The notes: generated by a model not told the origin, from the sequence alone. DNA of 6,090 nucleotides from an uncultured Haemophilus sp. (GCF_905207935.1 NZ_CAJLNI010000108.1:1-6090); one strand, 5' to 3'. Positions 1 through 5,622 are shown, numbered from the stretch's first letter. Numbers and translations: made by a program.

Positions 1-251
1 GTTTCTTCTAAATGATAGAAGTTGCGACTACCTGCATAAGCTTCATCACCCATCATTATACCAGCCCATTGACGGTCACTCATTGCGTTAGTACCGCTAT
101 CGGTTAAAAGGTCAATGTAAACATCTTTTGAATCAAGTAAGAAGGTATTGAAACCTGCTTCTTTCATTGCTTTTTCACGTTCTGCTTTTGGTAGGATTGA
201 AACTGGTTCAACACTTTTAATACGGAACGGTTCTGCTGGATAGTATGACAT
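1..251 (-). CDS. tpl: Tyrosine phenol-lyase, N-terminal 83 residues (partial)
   Basis: This PLP enzyme (beta-tyrosinase) splits L-tyrosine into phenol, pyruvate and ammonia in the cytoplasm. The visible N-terminus reads MSYYPAEPFRIKSVEP and continues through DVYIDLLTDSGTNAMSD (44-60) and QWAGIMMGDEAYAGS (61-75). From memory this follows the Citrobacter enzyme with one extra residue near the start. It differs from tryptophanase, which lacks the YPAEPFRIKSVE start and the SD(R/K)QWAGMMMGDEAYAGS stretch. Glu70 and Tyr72 would correspond to Glu69 (potassium site) and Tyr71 (acid that protonates the phenol leaving group). The PLP lysine lies outside the window. The start is set by AGGAGA at 258-263, six bases before the ATG. 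The gene has its own control region with a perfect CRP site and runs off the left edge. Identification is firm; tryptophanase is the only realistic alternative and fits worse. Confidence 0.93.
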   Translation of the reverse strand, partial: MSYYPAEPFRIKSVEPVSILPKAEREKAMKEAGFNTFLLDSKDVYIDLLTDSGTNAMSDRQWAGIMMGDEAYAGSRNFYHLEE

Positions 252-334
252 AATAAATCTCCTATTATGATTAGGTTTAAAGTCTAAATGATTAGTAACC
301 CGCTATTAAAAACATCTATCATCGAGTTGGGTGT

Positions 335-377
335 ATAGTACTGAATTTTTTTCTGCATTACTGTGATCAAAGTCACA
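335..377 (-). promoter_or_regulatory. tpl promoter with perfect CRP site
   Basis: TGTGA-N6-TCACA at 362-377 matches the CRP consensus at all ten core positions. A -10-like TACTAT lies at 335-340 (overlapping TATACA at 332-337), which puts the start point near 328 and the CRP centre at about -41.5, the class II position. No good -35 is seen, as expected for a CRP-dependent promoter. Known tpl genes of enterobacteria are controlled by CRP together with TyrR. A full TyrR box is not visible here; only a TGTAAA half lies at 403-408. Confidence 0.75.
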
Positions 378-381
378 AATC

Positions 382-440
382 GATAAATTTTTATCAAATT
401 TATGTAAAAAAATTTATTTTTGATAATTTTATATCAAAAA
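382..440. promoter_or_regulatory. AT-rich palindrome cluster upstream of tpl
   Basis: Three overlapping symmetric elements lie just upstream of the CRP site. They are GATAAA-N2-TTTATC (382-395), TTATCAAA paired with TTTGATAA (391-398 and 419-426), and a perfect 9-base inverted repeat TTTTTGATA-N6-TATCAAAAA (417-440). The repeated half is TTTGATA. The spacing does not fit FNR (TTGAT-N4-ATCAA), CRP or TyrR. It may be an operator for an unidentified regulator of tpl; at this base composition some symmetry by chance is also possible. Confidence 0.4.
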
Positions 441-565
441 ATCATAAACATACTGATTTTTAGATCAATTAAACAAGTCTGGAGGAACTATTCCGTTTTC
501 TCAACAGGACAAGCGTACATAGGAATGGTGTTGCAGGCGGGATTGCAATAGGAAGGAGATATTTG
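440..565 (+). repeat. Decayed copy of the glycine-zipper gene leader
   Basis: This stretch aligns collinearly with 1759-1920, the promoter and leader of the plus-strand lipoprotein gene. By hand, 453-477 matches 1776-1800 at 19 of 25 positions, and 514-547 matches 1840-1872 at 27 of 34 columns with one gap. The ribosome-site region AATAGGAAGGAG (547-558) resembles AATAGAGGAG (1901-1910). About 25 bases, including the right arm of a hairpin, are missing. No open gene follows, and a terminator starts within 30 bases. I read it as a remnant of a duplicated gene's 5' end. The alternative is a small untranslated RNA. Confidence 0.55.
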
Positions 566-588
566 ACAGAAGAAGCATTAAAAATACA

Positions 589-643
589 AAAGTGCGGTCA
601 GTTTTTGAGAGGTTTTAAAACTCTTTAAAATTGACCGCACTTT
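589..643 (-). terminator. Uptake-sequence terminator of the lipoprotein operon
   Basis: AAAGTGCGGTCA (589-600) and TGACCGCACTTT (632-643) form a perfect 12-base inverted repeat containing two uptake-sequence cores. On the minus strand the stem is followed by TTTTGTATTTTT, a usable T-tract, so it can end transcription from the genes at 706-1678. On the plus strand the T-run is poor. Confidence 0.75.
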
Positions 644-705
644 ATAGGTTTACGCTATCTTTAAAAAGAAATTCACATACCATTTTAACGTTATTTTGAA
701 CACTA

Positions 706-945
706 TCATTTTTTCATGGTATGCATACAATCCATAACTTTTAAACTTATGACCTCTCGTTCCTCATTTGTCTTATCCGGAAGATTTTTATATTTCTCAT
801 AACATGATTCAAAAATTTTTTGTTCCTCATATGTCCTTTTAGGTATCACATCCCCATTCCAAAATCGAACAAAATAGCTATCAGAAGAAACACATGCTGT
901 CAAAATACTACAAAGTAAAAAGAGACTGAGATTTATCTTACTCAT
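706..945 (-). CDS. Small RFWNGD-motif lipoprotein (79 aa), function unknown
   Basis: The product begins MSKINLSLFLLCSILTAC, a short signal peptide ending in the lipobox LTAC. It should be cleaved before Cys18 and attached to lipid in the cell envelope. Nine residues after the lipidated Cys comes RFWNGD (27-32), shared with the gene at 1304-1678. The rest is charged and soluble, with two further cysteines: one in the SCYEKY segment and one in the terminal DCMHTMKK segment, which may form a disulfide. A longer reading adds ten residues from an ATG at 975, but GGGAGA seven bases before the internal ATG and the proper signal peptide support 945. It is the last gene of a three-gene minus-strand set and is followed by a terminator. 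The region is visibly AT-richer than the flanking metabolic genes. I do not recognise a named family. Confidence 0.8.
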   Translation of the reverse strand: MSKINLSLFLLCSILTACVSSDSYFVRFWNGDVIPKRTYEEQKIFESCYEKYKNLPDKTNEEREVISLKVMDCMHTMKK

Positions 946-996
946 GTTTTCATCTCCCAATATTACTTTCATCATTCATATACCCTGTCTAGTTTT

Positions 997-1206
997 CTAC
1001 CTACTATTTTTTAGAAAACGACTAAGATAAAAGCCAACTAATACAAAAATAAATGATGCTGGATACCACTTTAATATAGATAAAATTTTAACTTTAGAAA
1101 AATTAAAGTTAAACTTATATAGAGAATATAAAGTTGCCATAAAAATCAAAAACATTGACATTTTTATAATCTCAATGAAATCATTTTTTTCATTATTTCT
1201 GTTCAT
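997..1206 (-). CDS. Small two-helix membrane protein (69 aa), function unknown
   Basis: The protein starts MNRNNEKNDFIEIIK, a polar N-terminus, followed by two hydrophobic segments at about residues 17-30 and 48-65 separated by a Lys-rich loop (KFNFNFSKVK). It ends in RFLKNSR. It should be a small inner-membrane protein with both ends probably on the same side. The reading frame extends upstream to a TTG at 1251, but ATG at 1206 is preferred, although its ribosome site (CTAAGA) is weak. ATG at 1161 (MSMFLIF) is another possible start. It lies 51 bases upstream of the preferred start of the 706-945 lipoprotein and 97 bases downstream of the 1304-1678 lipoprotein, all on the same strand, so co-transcription is likely. 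No family recognised. Confidence 0.6.
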   Translation of the reverse strand: MNRNNEKNDFIEIIKMSMFLIFMATLYSLYKFNFNFSKVKILSILKWYPASFIFVLVGFYLSRFLKNSR

Positions 1207-1303
1207 TCTTAGATAGTGGTTTATTGGCCAATGAAGGTGTGTTTTGATCAAAAATTCAGTCTCAAATCAAAACATTAATTCAAAGATCTAATTCCCCACC
1301 TTG

Positions 1304-1678
1304 TTATTTTACTCTTACATCCTCATCAGTAAGCCATTCATACTTTTCAGGAAAATCTTTATATAACGGCGTTCCATTTACTCTCATACAATGAACAAAA
1401 ATATCACTCATATTAACTCTATAAGTATCACCATATTTATGTTTTTTCTCATAAAACAATGGTTTATTTATTTTATTGCAGTATTGTTCATTTTTAACCC
1501 TCAATAACTTTGTTTCTTGAGGTTCATTTTCATAAAAAACTCTTCTTTCTTTATCAAGCTCAGCGGCATTATTCCTCACAGAATAATCTCCATTCCAAAA
1601 CCTAACTATGGGATCATTGACATCTGAAGCACAAGAAGTCAGTAGTGTAAATAAAGGTATTAGTATATTTTTTTTCAT
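1304..1678 (-). CDS. RFWNGD-motif lipoprotein (124 aa), function unknown
   Basis: MKKNILIPLFTLLTSC is a signal peptide with lipobox LTSC; Cys16 would be lipidated. RFWNGD follows at residues 26-31, almost the same distance from the Cys as in the 706-945 product, and the tail again carries a Cys in the middle (EQYCNK) and a Cys-Met near the end (VHCMRV). The two genes are therefore diverged paralogues, this one longer by a central charged segment and a C-terminal extension ending YEWLTDEDVRVK. It is the first gene of the minus-strand set and diverges from the glycine-zipper gene at 1918. The start is set by the signal peptide; the ribosome site (AAGTAAGA) is weak. Location in the envelope is well supported, but the function is unknown. 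Confidence 0.8.
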   Translation of the reverse strand: MKKNILIPLFTLLTSCASDVNDPIVRFWNGDYSVRNNAAELDKERRVFYENEPQETKLLRVKNEQYCNKINKPLFYEKKHKYGDTYRVNMSDIFVHCMRVNGTPLYKDFPEKYEWLTDEDVRVK

Positions 1679-1716
1679 TTTCTTACTTGAGATTTAACTT
1701 CAATTAGTGAAAATAG

Positions 1717-1744
1717 ATTTTACAACATCCTATTTAATCACCAA
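1717..1744 (-). promoter_or_regulatory. Candidate promoter of the lipoprotein operon
   Basis: On the minus strand TTGGTG (1739-1744) and TAAAAT (1717-1722) are separated by 16 bases, which puts the start point near 1710 and leaves a leader of about 32 bases before the ATG at 1678. The match is reasonable but the region is AT-rich, so the call is tentative. Confidence 0.35.
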
Positions 1745-1758
1745 TTAAACCTTTCAAC

Positions 1759-1920
1759 AATCATACCAAAAATTGCTCATTCTTAAACCAATTGAACGAG
1801 CCGTTTGAACTTACTAATTTTCCTCATAGTCAAAGCAATCGTAAAAGGAATGCTTTTACACGCCGGATTGCATAAGAGCTTAGGCTGCAATCCCGACAAA
1901 AATAGAGGAGTAGATTTATG
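1759..1920 (+). repeat. Intact leader copy matching 440-565
   Basis: This is the promoter and leader region of the glycine-zipper lipoprotein gene. It aligns collinearly with the decayed copy at 440-565, with offsets of 1319-1326 bases along most of its length and about 1354 at the ribosome site, where the left copy has lost about 25 bases. TTGAAC occurs twice (1792-1797 and 1805-1810); the first is 17 bases before a weak -10-like TAATTT (1815-1820). Confidence 0.55.
1841..1893 (+). promoter_or_regulatory. Two stem-loops in the leader of the glycine-zipper gene
   Basis: GTAAAAG-N5-CTTTTAC (1841-1859) and GGATTGCA-N13-TGCAATCC (1865-1893) are perfect inverted repeats of 7 and 8 bases, placed back to back between the likely promoter and the ribosome site. 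No T-run follows, so they are not terminators. They could stabilise the message, bind a protein, or be an operator. Neither stem is kept in the decayed copy at 514-547. Confidence 0.5.
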
Positions 1921-2226
1921 AAATCTAAATTGATGAAAGGGTTAGTGATTGTTGCATTAGCAGGAAGCTTAACCGCTTGTGAAATGGACAGACAACAACG
2001 TCATACTGCAACAGGTGCAGCAATCGGTGGCGTAGCCGGTGGTTTATTAGGTGGTGATATTGCCACAACACTCGGCGGTGCAGCATTAGGTGGCGTAATC
2101 GGTAGTCAAGTGAACAAAGGCGGAGACTATGATGACAGAGAATATCGCCATCATAAAAAACATAAAAAACACCATCATCACCACAGAAAACACCGTGATT
2201 GGGATGATGACTGGGATGATGATTAA
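1918..2226 (+). CDS. Glycine-zipper lipoprotein with His/Asp-rich tail (102 aa)
   Basis: The signal peptide MKSKLMKGLVIVALAGSLTAC ends in lipobox LTAC (Cys21), and Glu22 at +2 is compatible with outer-membrane sorting. Residues 31-66 form a glycine zipper (GAAIGGVAGGLLGG and LGGAALGGVIG) of the kind found in OsmB and 17-kDa surface-antigen-type lipoproteins, which can insert in or lie along membranes. The tail is unusual. It has nine His among Lys and Arg at 77-93, including five in a row, and then DWDDDWDDD, a tandem repeat also visible in the DNA at 2197-2223. A role in metal binding is possible but is inference. AGAGGAG at 1904-1910, seven bases before ATG, fixes the start. The gene is monocistronic and ends at an uptake-sequence terminator. 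A role in envelope integrity is plausible; the exact function is unknown. Confidence 0.88.
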   Translation: MKSKLMKGLVIVALAGSLTACEMDRQQRHTATGAAIGGVAGGLLGGDIATTLGGAALGGVIGSQVNKGGDYDDREYRHHKKHKKHHHHHRKHRDWDDDWDDD

Positions 2227-2240
2227 GCCAAAATACAGAT

Positions 2241-2287
2241 AAAAATGACCGCACTTTTGAGATACATATCAAGTGCGGTCATTTTTT
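2241..2287. terminator. Bidirectional uptake-sequence terminator
   Basis: A perfect 16-base inverted repeat has arms at 2241-2256 and 2271-2286, each holding the full uptake core with flanking A or T runs. It lies between convergent genes and has a T-tract in both directions, so it can end the glycine-zipper gene on the plus strand and the transporter on the minus strand. Confidence 0.9.
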
Positions 2288-2312
2288 TAGGGATTTTATG
2301 AATTAATAGGGA

Positions 2313-3767
2313 TTACCACCAGCCTAGTAGTTTCATCCATAATCCACCCACACCAAACCAAATGACTAATGAAAGGATGGAAACAATAAAGCTCACGCCC
2401 CACCATTGACCGGTTGAGTTATAACCTGAGCCGTATAAAGCAGGGCCAGGACCACCAGCATATTGCGTTAAGCTCATGGATAATGTTGAGGTGTAACCTA
2501 AACCAATTGCAGCAATGATTGGTGGTGTACCTACAGCGATAGCTGCAGCCACAAAAGCAAGATACATTGCAGAAATATGCGCCATAGCTGAAGCAAAGAA
2601 ATAGCGAGTATAAAAATATACCAACACTAAAATAGTAAAGGCGACAGGCCAACTGAAACCACCTACAGATGAGGAAATATGCGTTGAGATCCAAGTAATT
2701 GCGCCGTATTTATTGAGTGCATTTGCCATCATTACTAATACCGCAAACCAGAACATCGTATCCCATGCGGTGGTTTCAGACACAATATTTTTCCAGCTCA
2801 TAATATTGGTTAACAATAAAATCACTAAACCAATAAACGCTGAAATTGTTGCAGGGATATGGAAAACTAAATCACCCACCGTCCAAAGGAATAAAAGAAG
2901 AATAAAGTCTAGAGCAAGAATCCATTCTGCTTTGCTCATTGGGCCCATGCTTTTTAATTCTTCACGTGCCATTTCTGCCATTTTAGGCGTATCTTTTAAT
3001 TCTGGCGGATAGATTAAATACACGAAATAAGGCAAGACGATTAAGCTCACAATACCTGGTACGATCGCCCCTAAGAACCATGTCATCCAAGTGATTTCCA
3101 CACCTTGGCTTTTCGCAAGTTCTGCAATTAACGGGTTACCCGCCATGGCGGTTAAGAACATAGTACAAATAATCGTGTCGATTTGAGAGACAGCAATCGC
3201 TAAGAATGCGCCTGCACGACGAGCAGTGGGACCTGGTTTGGATTCATACGCATCCGCAATAGATTGCATAATTGGGTACATAATACCGCCCCCACGTGCA
3301 GAAGCCGAAGGAATCCCTGGACCGATAACGACATCAGCTAATGCCATACCATAAGCCACACCCATCATTTTTTTACCAAAACGACCAACGAAGTACAATG
3401 CGATACGTTTACCCAAACCGGTTTTAATCACCGCTCGAGATAAAAACATAGCAATAGCAATCAACCAAATTGTGCCGTTAGCAAAGCCAGATAACATACC
3501 AACATCACCTTGTTTTGGCGAAATTGGTGTAAGCCCAGTCAAACCACTAATCACTAAGGCAACTAGCGTTGCAGCACCCATAGGCATTGCTTTAGCGATA
3601 ATAGCCACAATCGTTGCCACAAACAGCGCTAGCATTCCCCATGCTTTAGCGGATAAACCTTCTGGTGTTGGAATTAACCAAATCCCTAAACCAACGATGA
3701 CGGCAATCAGCAACCCTTGCCATTTAAAGCCAGGTTTGACTTCTACTGCTGGAATTTTACTTTCCAT
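2313..3767 (-). CDS. DASS-family organic-anion transporter (484 aa)
   Basis: This is a polytopic inner-membrane protein of the divalent anion:sodium symporter (SLC13/DASS) family, in the branch with E. coli CitT, TtdT and YbhI and the plant 2-oxoglutarate/malate translocator. The length matches the family. Family marks are PSASARGGGIMYPI (153-166), YFFASAMAHISAMY (389-402) and QYAGGPGPALYGSGY (435-449), with about 12 hydrophobic segments. It likely imports or exchanges a di- or tricarboxylate such as succinate, malate, tartrate or citrate; the substrate cannot be read from the sequence. The first motif has SAS where many relatives have SNT. AGGAG seven bases before ATG supports the start. It is a separate unit: the dehydrogenase terminator lies upstream and its own bidirectional terminator downstream. 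The nearby citrate-lyase genes seen with some homologues are not in this window. Confidence 0.9.
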   Translation of the reverse strand: MESKIPAVEVKPGFKWQGLLIAVIVGLGIWLIPTPEGLSAKAWGMLALFVATIVAIIAKAMPMGAATLVALVISGLTGLTPISPKQGDVGMLSGFANGTIWLIAIAMFLSRAVIKTGLGKRIALYFVGRFGKKMMGVAYGMALADVVIGPGIPSASARGGGIMYPIMQSIADAYESKPGPTARRAGAFLAIAVSQIDTIICTMFLTAMAGNPLIAELAKSQGVEITWMTWFLGAIVPGIVSLIVLPYFVYLIYPPELKDTPKMAEMAREELKSMGPMSKAEWILALDFILLLFLWTVGDLVFHIPATISAFIGLVILLLTNIMSWKNIVSETTAWDTMFWFAVLVMMANALNKYGAITWISTHISSSVGGFSWPVAFTILVLVYFYTRYFFASAMAHISAMYLAFVAAAIAVGTPPIIAAIGLGYTSTLSMSLTQYAGGPGPALYGSGYNSTGQWWGVSFIVSILSLVIWFGVGGLWMKLLGWW

Positions 3768-3808
3768 AGGATAACTCCTAGATAAATGAACAAAAAATAA
3801 TTCATCAC

Positions 3809-3848
3809 GTATAACAACCGTGACACAATCGATTAAATAGCGATCACA
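3809..3848 (-). promoter_or_regulatory. Candidate transporter promoter with weak CRP-like site
   Basis: On the minus strand a -10-like TTATAC lies at 3809-3814 with no clear -35. A CRP-like site (3833-3848) has one perfect half, TGTGA, and a poor second half, giving 7 of 10 core matches. Its centre at 3840.5 is about 38-42 bases upstream of the likely start point. The geometry repeats that seen at tpl and the dehydrogenase, but the match alone is weak. Confidence 0.3.
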
Positions 3849-3851
3849 AAG

Positions 3852-3869
3852 ATACCACTTATTTGGTAT
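3852..3869. promoter_or_regulatory. Palindrome ATACCA-N6-TGGTAT upstream of the transporter
   Basis: A perfect 6-base inverted repeat with a 6-base spacer lies just upstream of the CRP-like site of the transporter promoter. Its position and symmetry fit an operator for a local regulator, for example one sensing the transported acid. No regulator gene is in the window, and the motif does not clearly match a factor I know. Confidence 0.4.
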
Positions 3870-3925
3870 GAGTAAAGATTTAAGGCACGTTTTTTAATAG
3901 AATCTAATCATAATTTGATATAGGT

Positions 3926-3968
3926 AAAAAAATAACCGCACTTTGATGAATAAAATCAAAGTACGGTT
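3926..3968 (-). terminator. Terminator of the aldehyde dehydrogenase gene
   Basis: Arms of 14 bases at 3934-3947 and 3955-3968 flank a 7-base loop. The left arm carries an exact uptake core (3935-3943) and the right arm a one-base variant, AAGTACGGT. In the minus-strand RNA the variant forms a G-U pair, so the stem stays fully paired, and it is followed by a run of seven T (3926-3932). It lies 25 bases past the dehydrogenase stop codon. Confidence 0.88.
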
Positions 3969-3993
3969 TGTTTTTAGGTTAGAAAGTGAATGA

Positions 3994-5478
3994 TTAATAC
4001 ATGCCTTCGCGCTCTTCACGGGTGCTGATGAAGATATTTTTCACCTGTGTATAAGCGTCAAGCATCATTTTATGGGTTTCACGACCTATACCAGAGGTTT
4101 TATAACCACCGAAAGGAGCTCCAGCTGGTAAACGGTTATAACAGTTCACCCAAACACGACCGGTTTCAAGTGCTCGTGCAACTCGTAGCGCACGGTTAAT
4201 GTTATATGTCCACACCGCACCACCTAGGCCATAATCACTGTCATTTGCCATTTTAATTACATCTGCTTCATCCTTGAATTTGATTACCACAGCAACCGGA
4301 CCAAAAATTTCTTCTTGTGCCACGCGTTTTTTGTTATCAGGCGCTAAAATTAAGGTTGGTTGGAAAAATTCGCCTCGAGCCAATGCCGGGTCGGTTGATT
4401 TACCTCCACCAACGATGATTTGACACCCTTCTTCTTTAGCAATATCAACATACTTGCTAATAACCTTAACTTGATTTCCGTTTACTTGCGCCCCCATTTG
4501 CGTGTCATCTTCCCAAGGTAAGCCGACTTTAACTTTCTTAAATTCTTCTTTTAGTGCCGCGATAAATTTATCGTAAACGCTTTCTTGTACGAAAATACGT
4601 GAACCGGCACAACACACTTGCCCTTGGTTGAAGAGAATTCCTTTTTGTGCGCCCTCCAATGCTTTATCAAATGGCATATCGTCAAAGAAAATATTGGCTG
4701 ATTTACCACCCAATTCCAAGGTGGATGGAATCAACATTTCAGCAGCAGCCACACCAATTTTTCTACCGATTTCAGTGGAACCGGTGAACGCCAGTTTGTT
4801 AAATCCAGTATGGTGCAACATGTATTCGCCAGATTTAGAACCCTTACCAGTAATAACATTGAAGACACCTTTCGGCAATAAATGATTAATTTTTTGAGCT
4901 AAAGAAAGTAAGCTCAATGAAGTAGTGGAAGATGGGTGAATCACGACTGTACAACCTGCTGCCAATGCCGGTGCTATTTTCCATGCAGCCATTAAGAACG
5001 GAAAGTTCCATGGAATAATTTGACCAACAACGCCAATAGGCTCGCGTAAAATCAACGACAAATCTTCGCTATCTAGTTGGTTTGCGACACCTTCTTCTGC
5101 GCGAATAACACTGGCAAAATAACGGAAATGATCTGATGCCAACGGAATATCTGCTGCGCGTGTTTCGCGAATCGGTTTACCGTTATCCAACGTTTCTTGT
5201 AAAGCAAATAATTCGGTATTTTCGTCAATAATATCTGCAATTTTATTCAAAATCGCAGCTCGTTCCGTTGCGCTGGTATTTTTCCAGGTTTTAAAGGCTT
5301 CTTTCGCAGCATTCACTGCAGCATCGACATCTGCATCCGTAGCATCAATAAAAGTGGCTAAGGCTTCACCATTTGCAGGGTTATATGCTGTTAAGGTATT
5401 ACCCTCAGAGCCATTTGTCCATTCGCCGTTGATCAATAAACCATAGTGTTTATCAAAGACATTAAGATCTTTTGTCAT
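3994..5478 (-). CDS. NAD(P)-dependent aldehyde dehydrogenase (494 aa)
   Basis: This soluble enzyme oxidises an aldehyde to the acid using NAD or NADP. The full family signature is present: oxyanion Asn158 in PWNFP, the cofactor loop FTGSTEIG (231-238), general base Glu255 in LELGGKSAN, catalytic Cys289 in FNQGQVCCAGSR (283-294), and the ribose-binding EEIFGP (389-394). The length is typical. From memory the sequence resembles the AldA-type dehydrogenase of Staphylococcus and more distantly AldB/ExaC of E. coli and Pseudomonas, so a short aliphatic aldehyde such as acetaldehyde is likely, but the substrate is not proven. AGGAG seven bases before ATG sets the start. The gene is alone, with a CRP-like promoter and a palindrome upstream and its own terminator downstream. 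The transporter downstream is transcribed separately, so a shared pathway is only a guess. Confidence 0.95.
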   Translation of the reverse strand: MTKDLNVFDKHYGLLINGEWTNGSEGNTLTAYNPANGEALATFIDATDADVDAAVNAAKEAFKTWKNTSATERAAILNKIADIIDENTELFALQETLDNGKPIRETRAADIPLASDHFRYFASVIRAEEGVANQLDSEDLSLILREPIGVVGQIIPWNFPFLMAAWKIAPALAAGCTVVIHPSSTTSLSLLSLAQKINHLLPKGVFNVITGKGSKSGEYMLHHTGFNKLAFTGSTEIGRKIGVAAAEMLIPSTLELGGKSANIFFDDMPFDKALEGAQKGILFNQGQVCCAGSRIFVQESVYDKFIAALKEEFKKVKVGLPWEDDTQMGAQVNGNQVKVISKYVDIAKEEGCQIIVGGGKSTDPALARGEFFQPTLILAPDNKKRVAQEEIFGPVAVVIKFKDEADVIKMANDSDYGLGGAVWTYNINRALRVARALETGRVWVNCYNRLPAGAPFGGYKTSGIGRETHKMMLDAYTQVKNIFISTREEREGMY

Positions 5479-5517
5479 CTATTTTCTCCTTTTTTCTACG
5501 TTGTGAATCAAAGTAAT

Positions 5518-5542
5518 ACCTGATCTTTTTACACCATCAGGT
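5518..5542. promoter_or_regulatory. Inverted repeat in the dehydrogenase leader
   Basis: ACCTGAT-N11-ATCAGGT is a perfect 7-base inverted repeat, 40 bases before the dehydrogenase ATG and downstream of the predicted start point. No T-run follows on the minus strand, so it is not a standard terminator. It could be an operator for a repressor or a leader hairpin that affects message stability. Confidence 0.4.
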
Positions 5543-5582
5543 CTTTAATATTTTGTCCGTAAAAGAGGACTATGGGTTGATT

Positions 5583-5622
5583 TTAGTACAAGACAAGACT
5601 TAAAACTGGGAGACAGATCACA
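5583..5622 (-). promoter_or_regulatory. Dehydrogenase promoter with CRP site
   Basis: The minus strand carries TGTGA-N6-TCCCA (5607-5622), nine of ten core matches to the CRP consensus, and a -10-like TACTAA at 5583-5588. The CRP centre at 5614.5 lies about 39-42 bases before the likely start point, the class II position, and no good -35 is present. This would leave a leader of about 95 bases that contains the inverted repeat at 5518-5542. Confidence 0.6.

Noticed and set aside
403..420. TyrR box upstream of tpl
   Set aside because: Only the TGTAAA half is present; the expected TTTACA six bases later is absent.
417..440. FNR site upstream of tpl
   Set aside because: FNR needs TTGAT-N4-ATCAA; here the halves are eight bases apart.
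473..628. An open plus-strand stretch of about 50 codons through the decayed leader
   Set aside because: It has no ATG, passes through an uptake-sequence stem, and the matching intact copy is untranslated.
946..975. A ten-residue extension of the 706-945 lipoprotein
   Set aside because: It would move the signal peptide away from the N-terminus, and GGGAGA sits correctly before the internal ATG at 945.
1207..1251. A 15-residue N-terminal extension of the small membrane protein, starting at TTG
   Set aside because: The codon at 1251 is TTG with no ribosome site in front, and the added residues do not resemble a signal or membrane segment.
1925..2272. A 115-codon minus-strand open frame opposite the glycine-zipper gene
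   Set aside because: It is antisense to a gene with a clear signal peptide and lipobox; its His- and Leu-rich content is the mirror of the Gly-, Asp- and His-rich codons, and it reads through the terminator.
2419..3774. Several open frames of 90-100 codons inside the transporter region
   Set aside because: They overlap the 484-residue transporter in other frames, have no ribosome sites or recognisable motifs, and are shadows of its coding sequence.
4628..4885. An 85-codon plus-strand open frame inside the dehydrogenase
   Set aside because: It is antisense to the catalytic region of a complete, conserved dehydrogenase.
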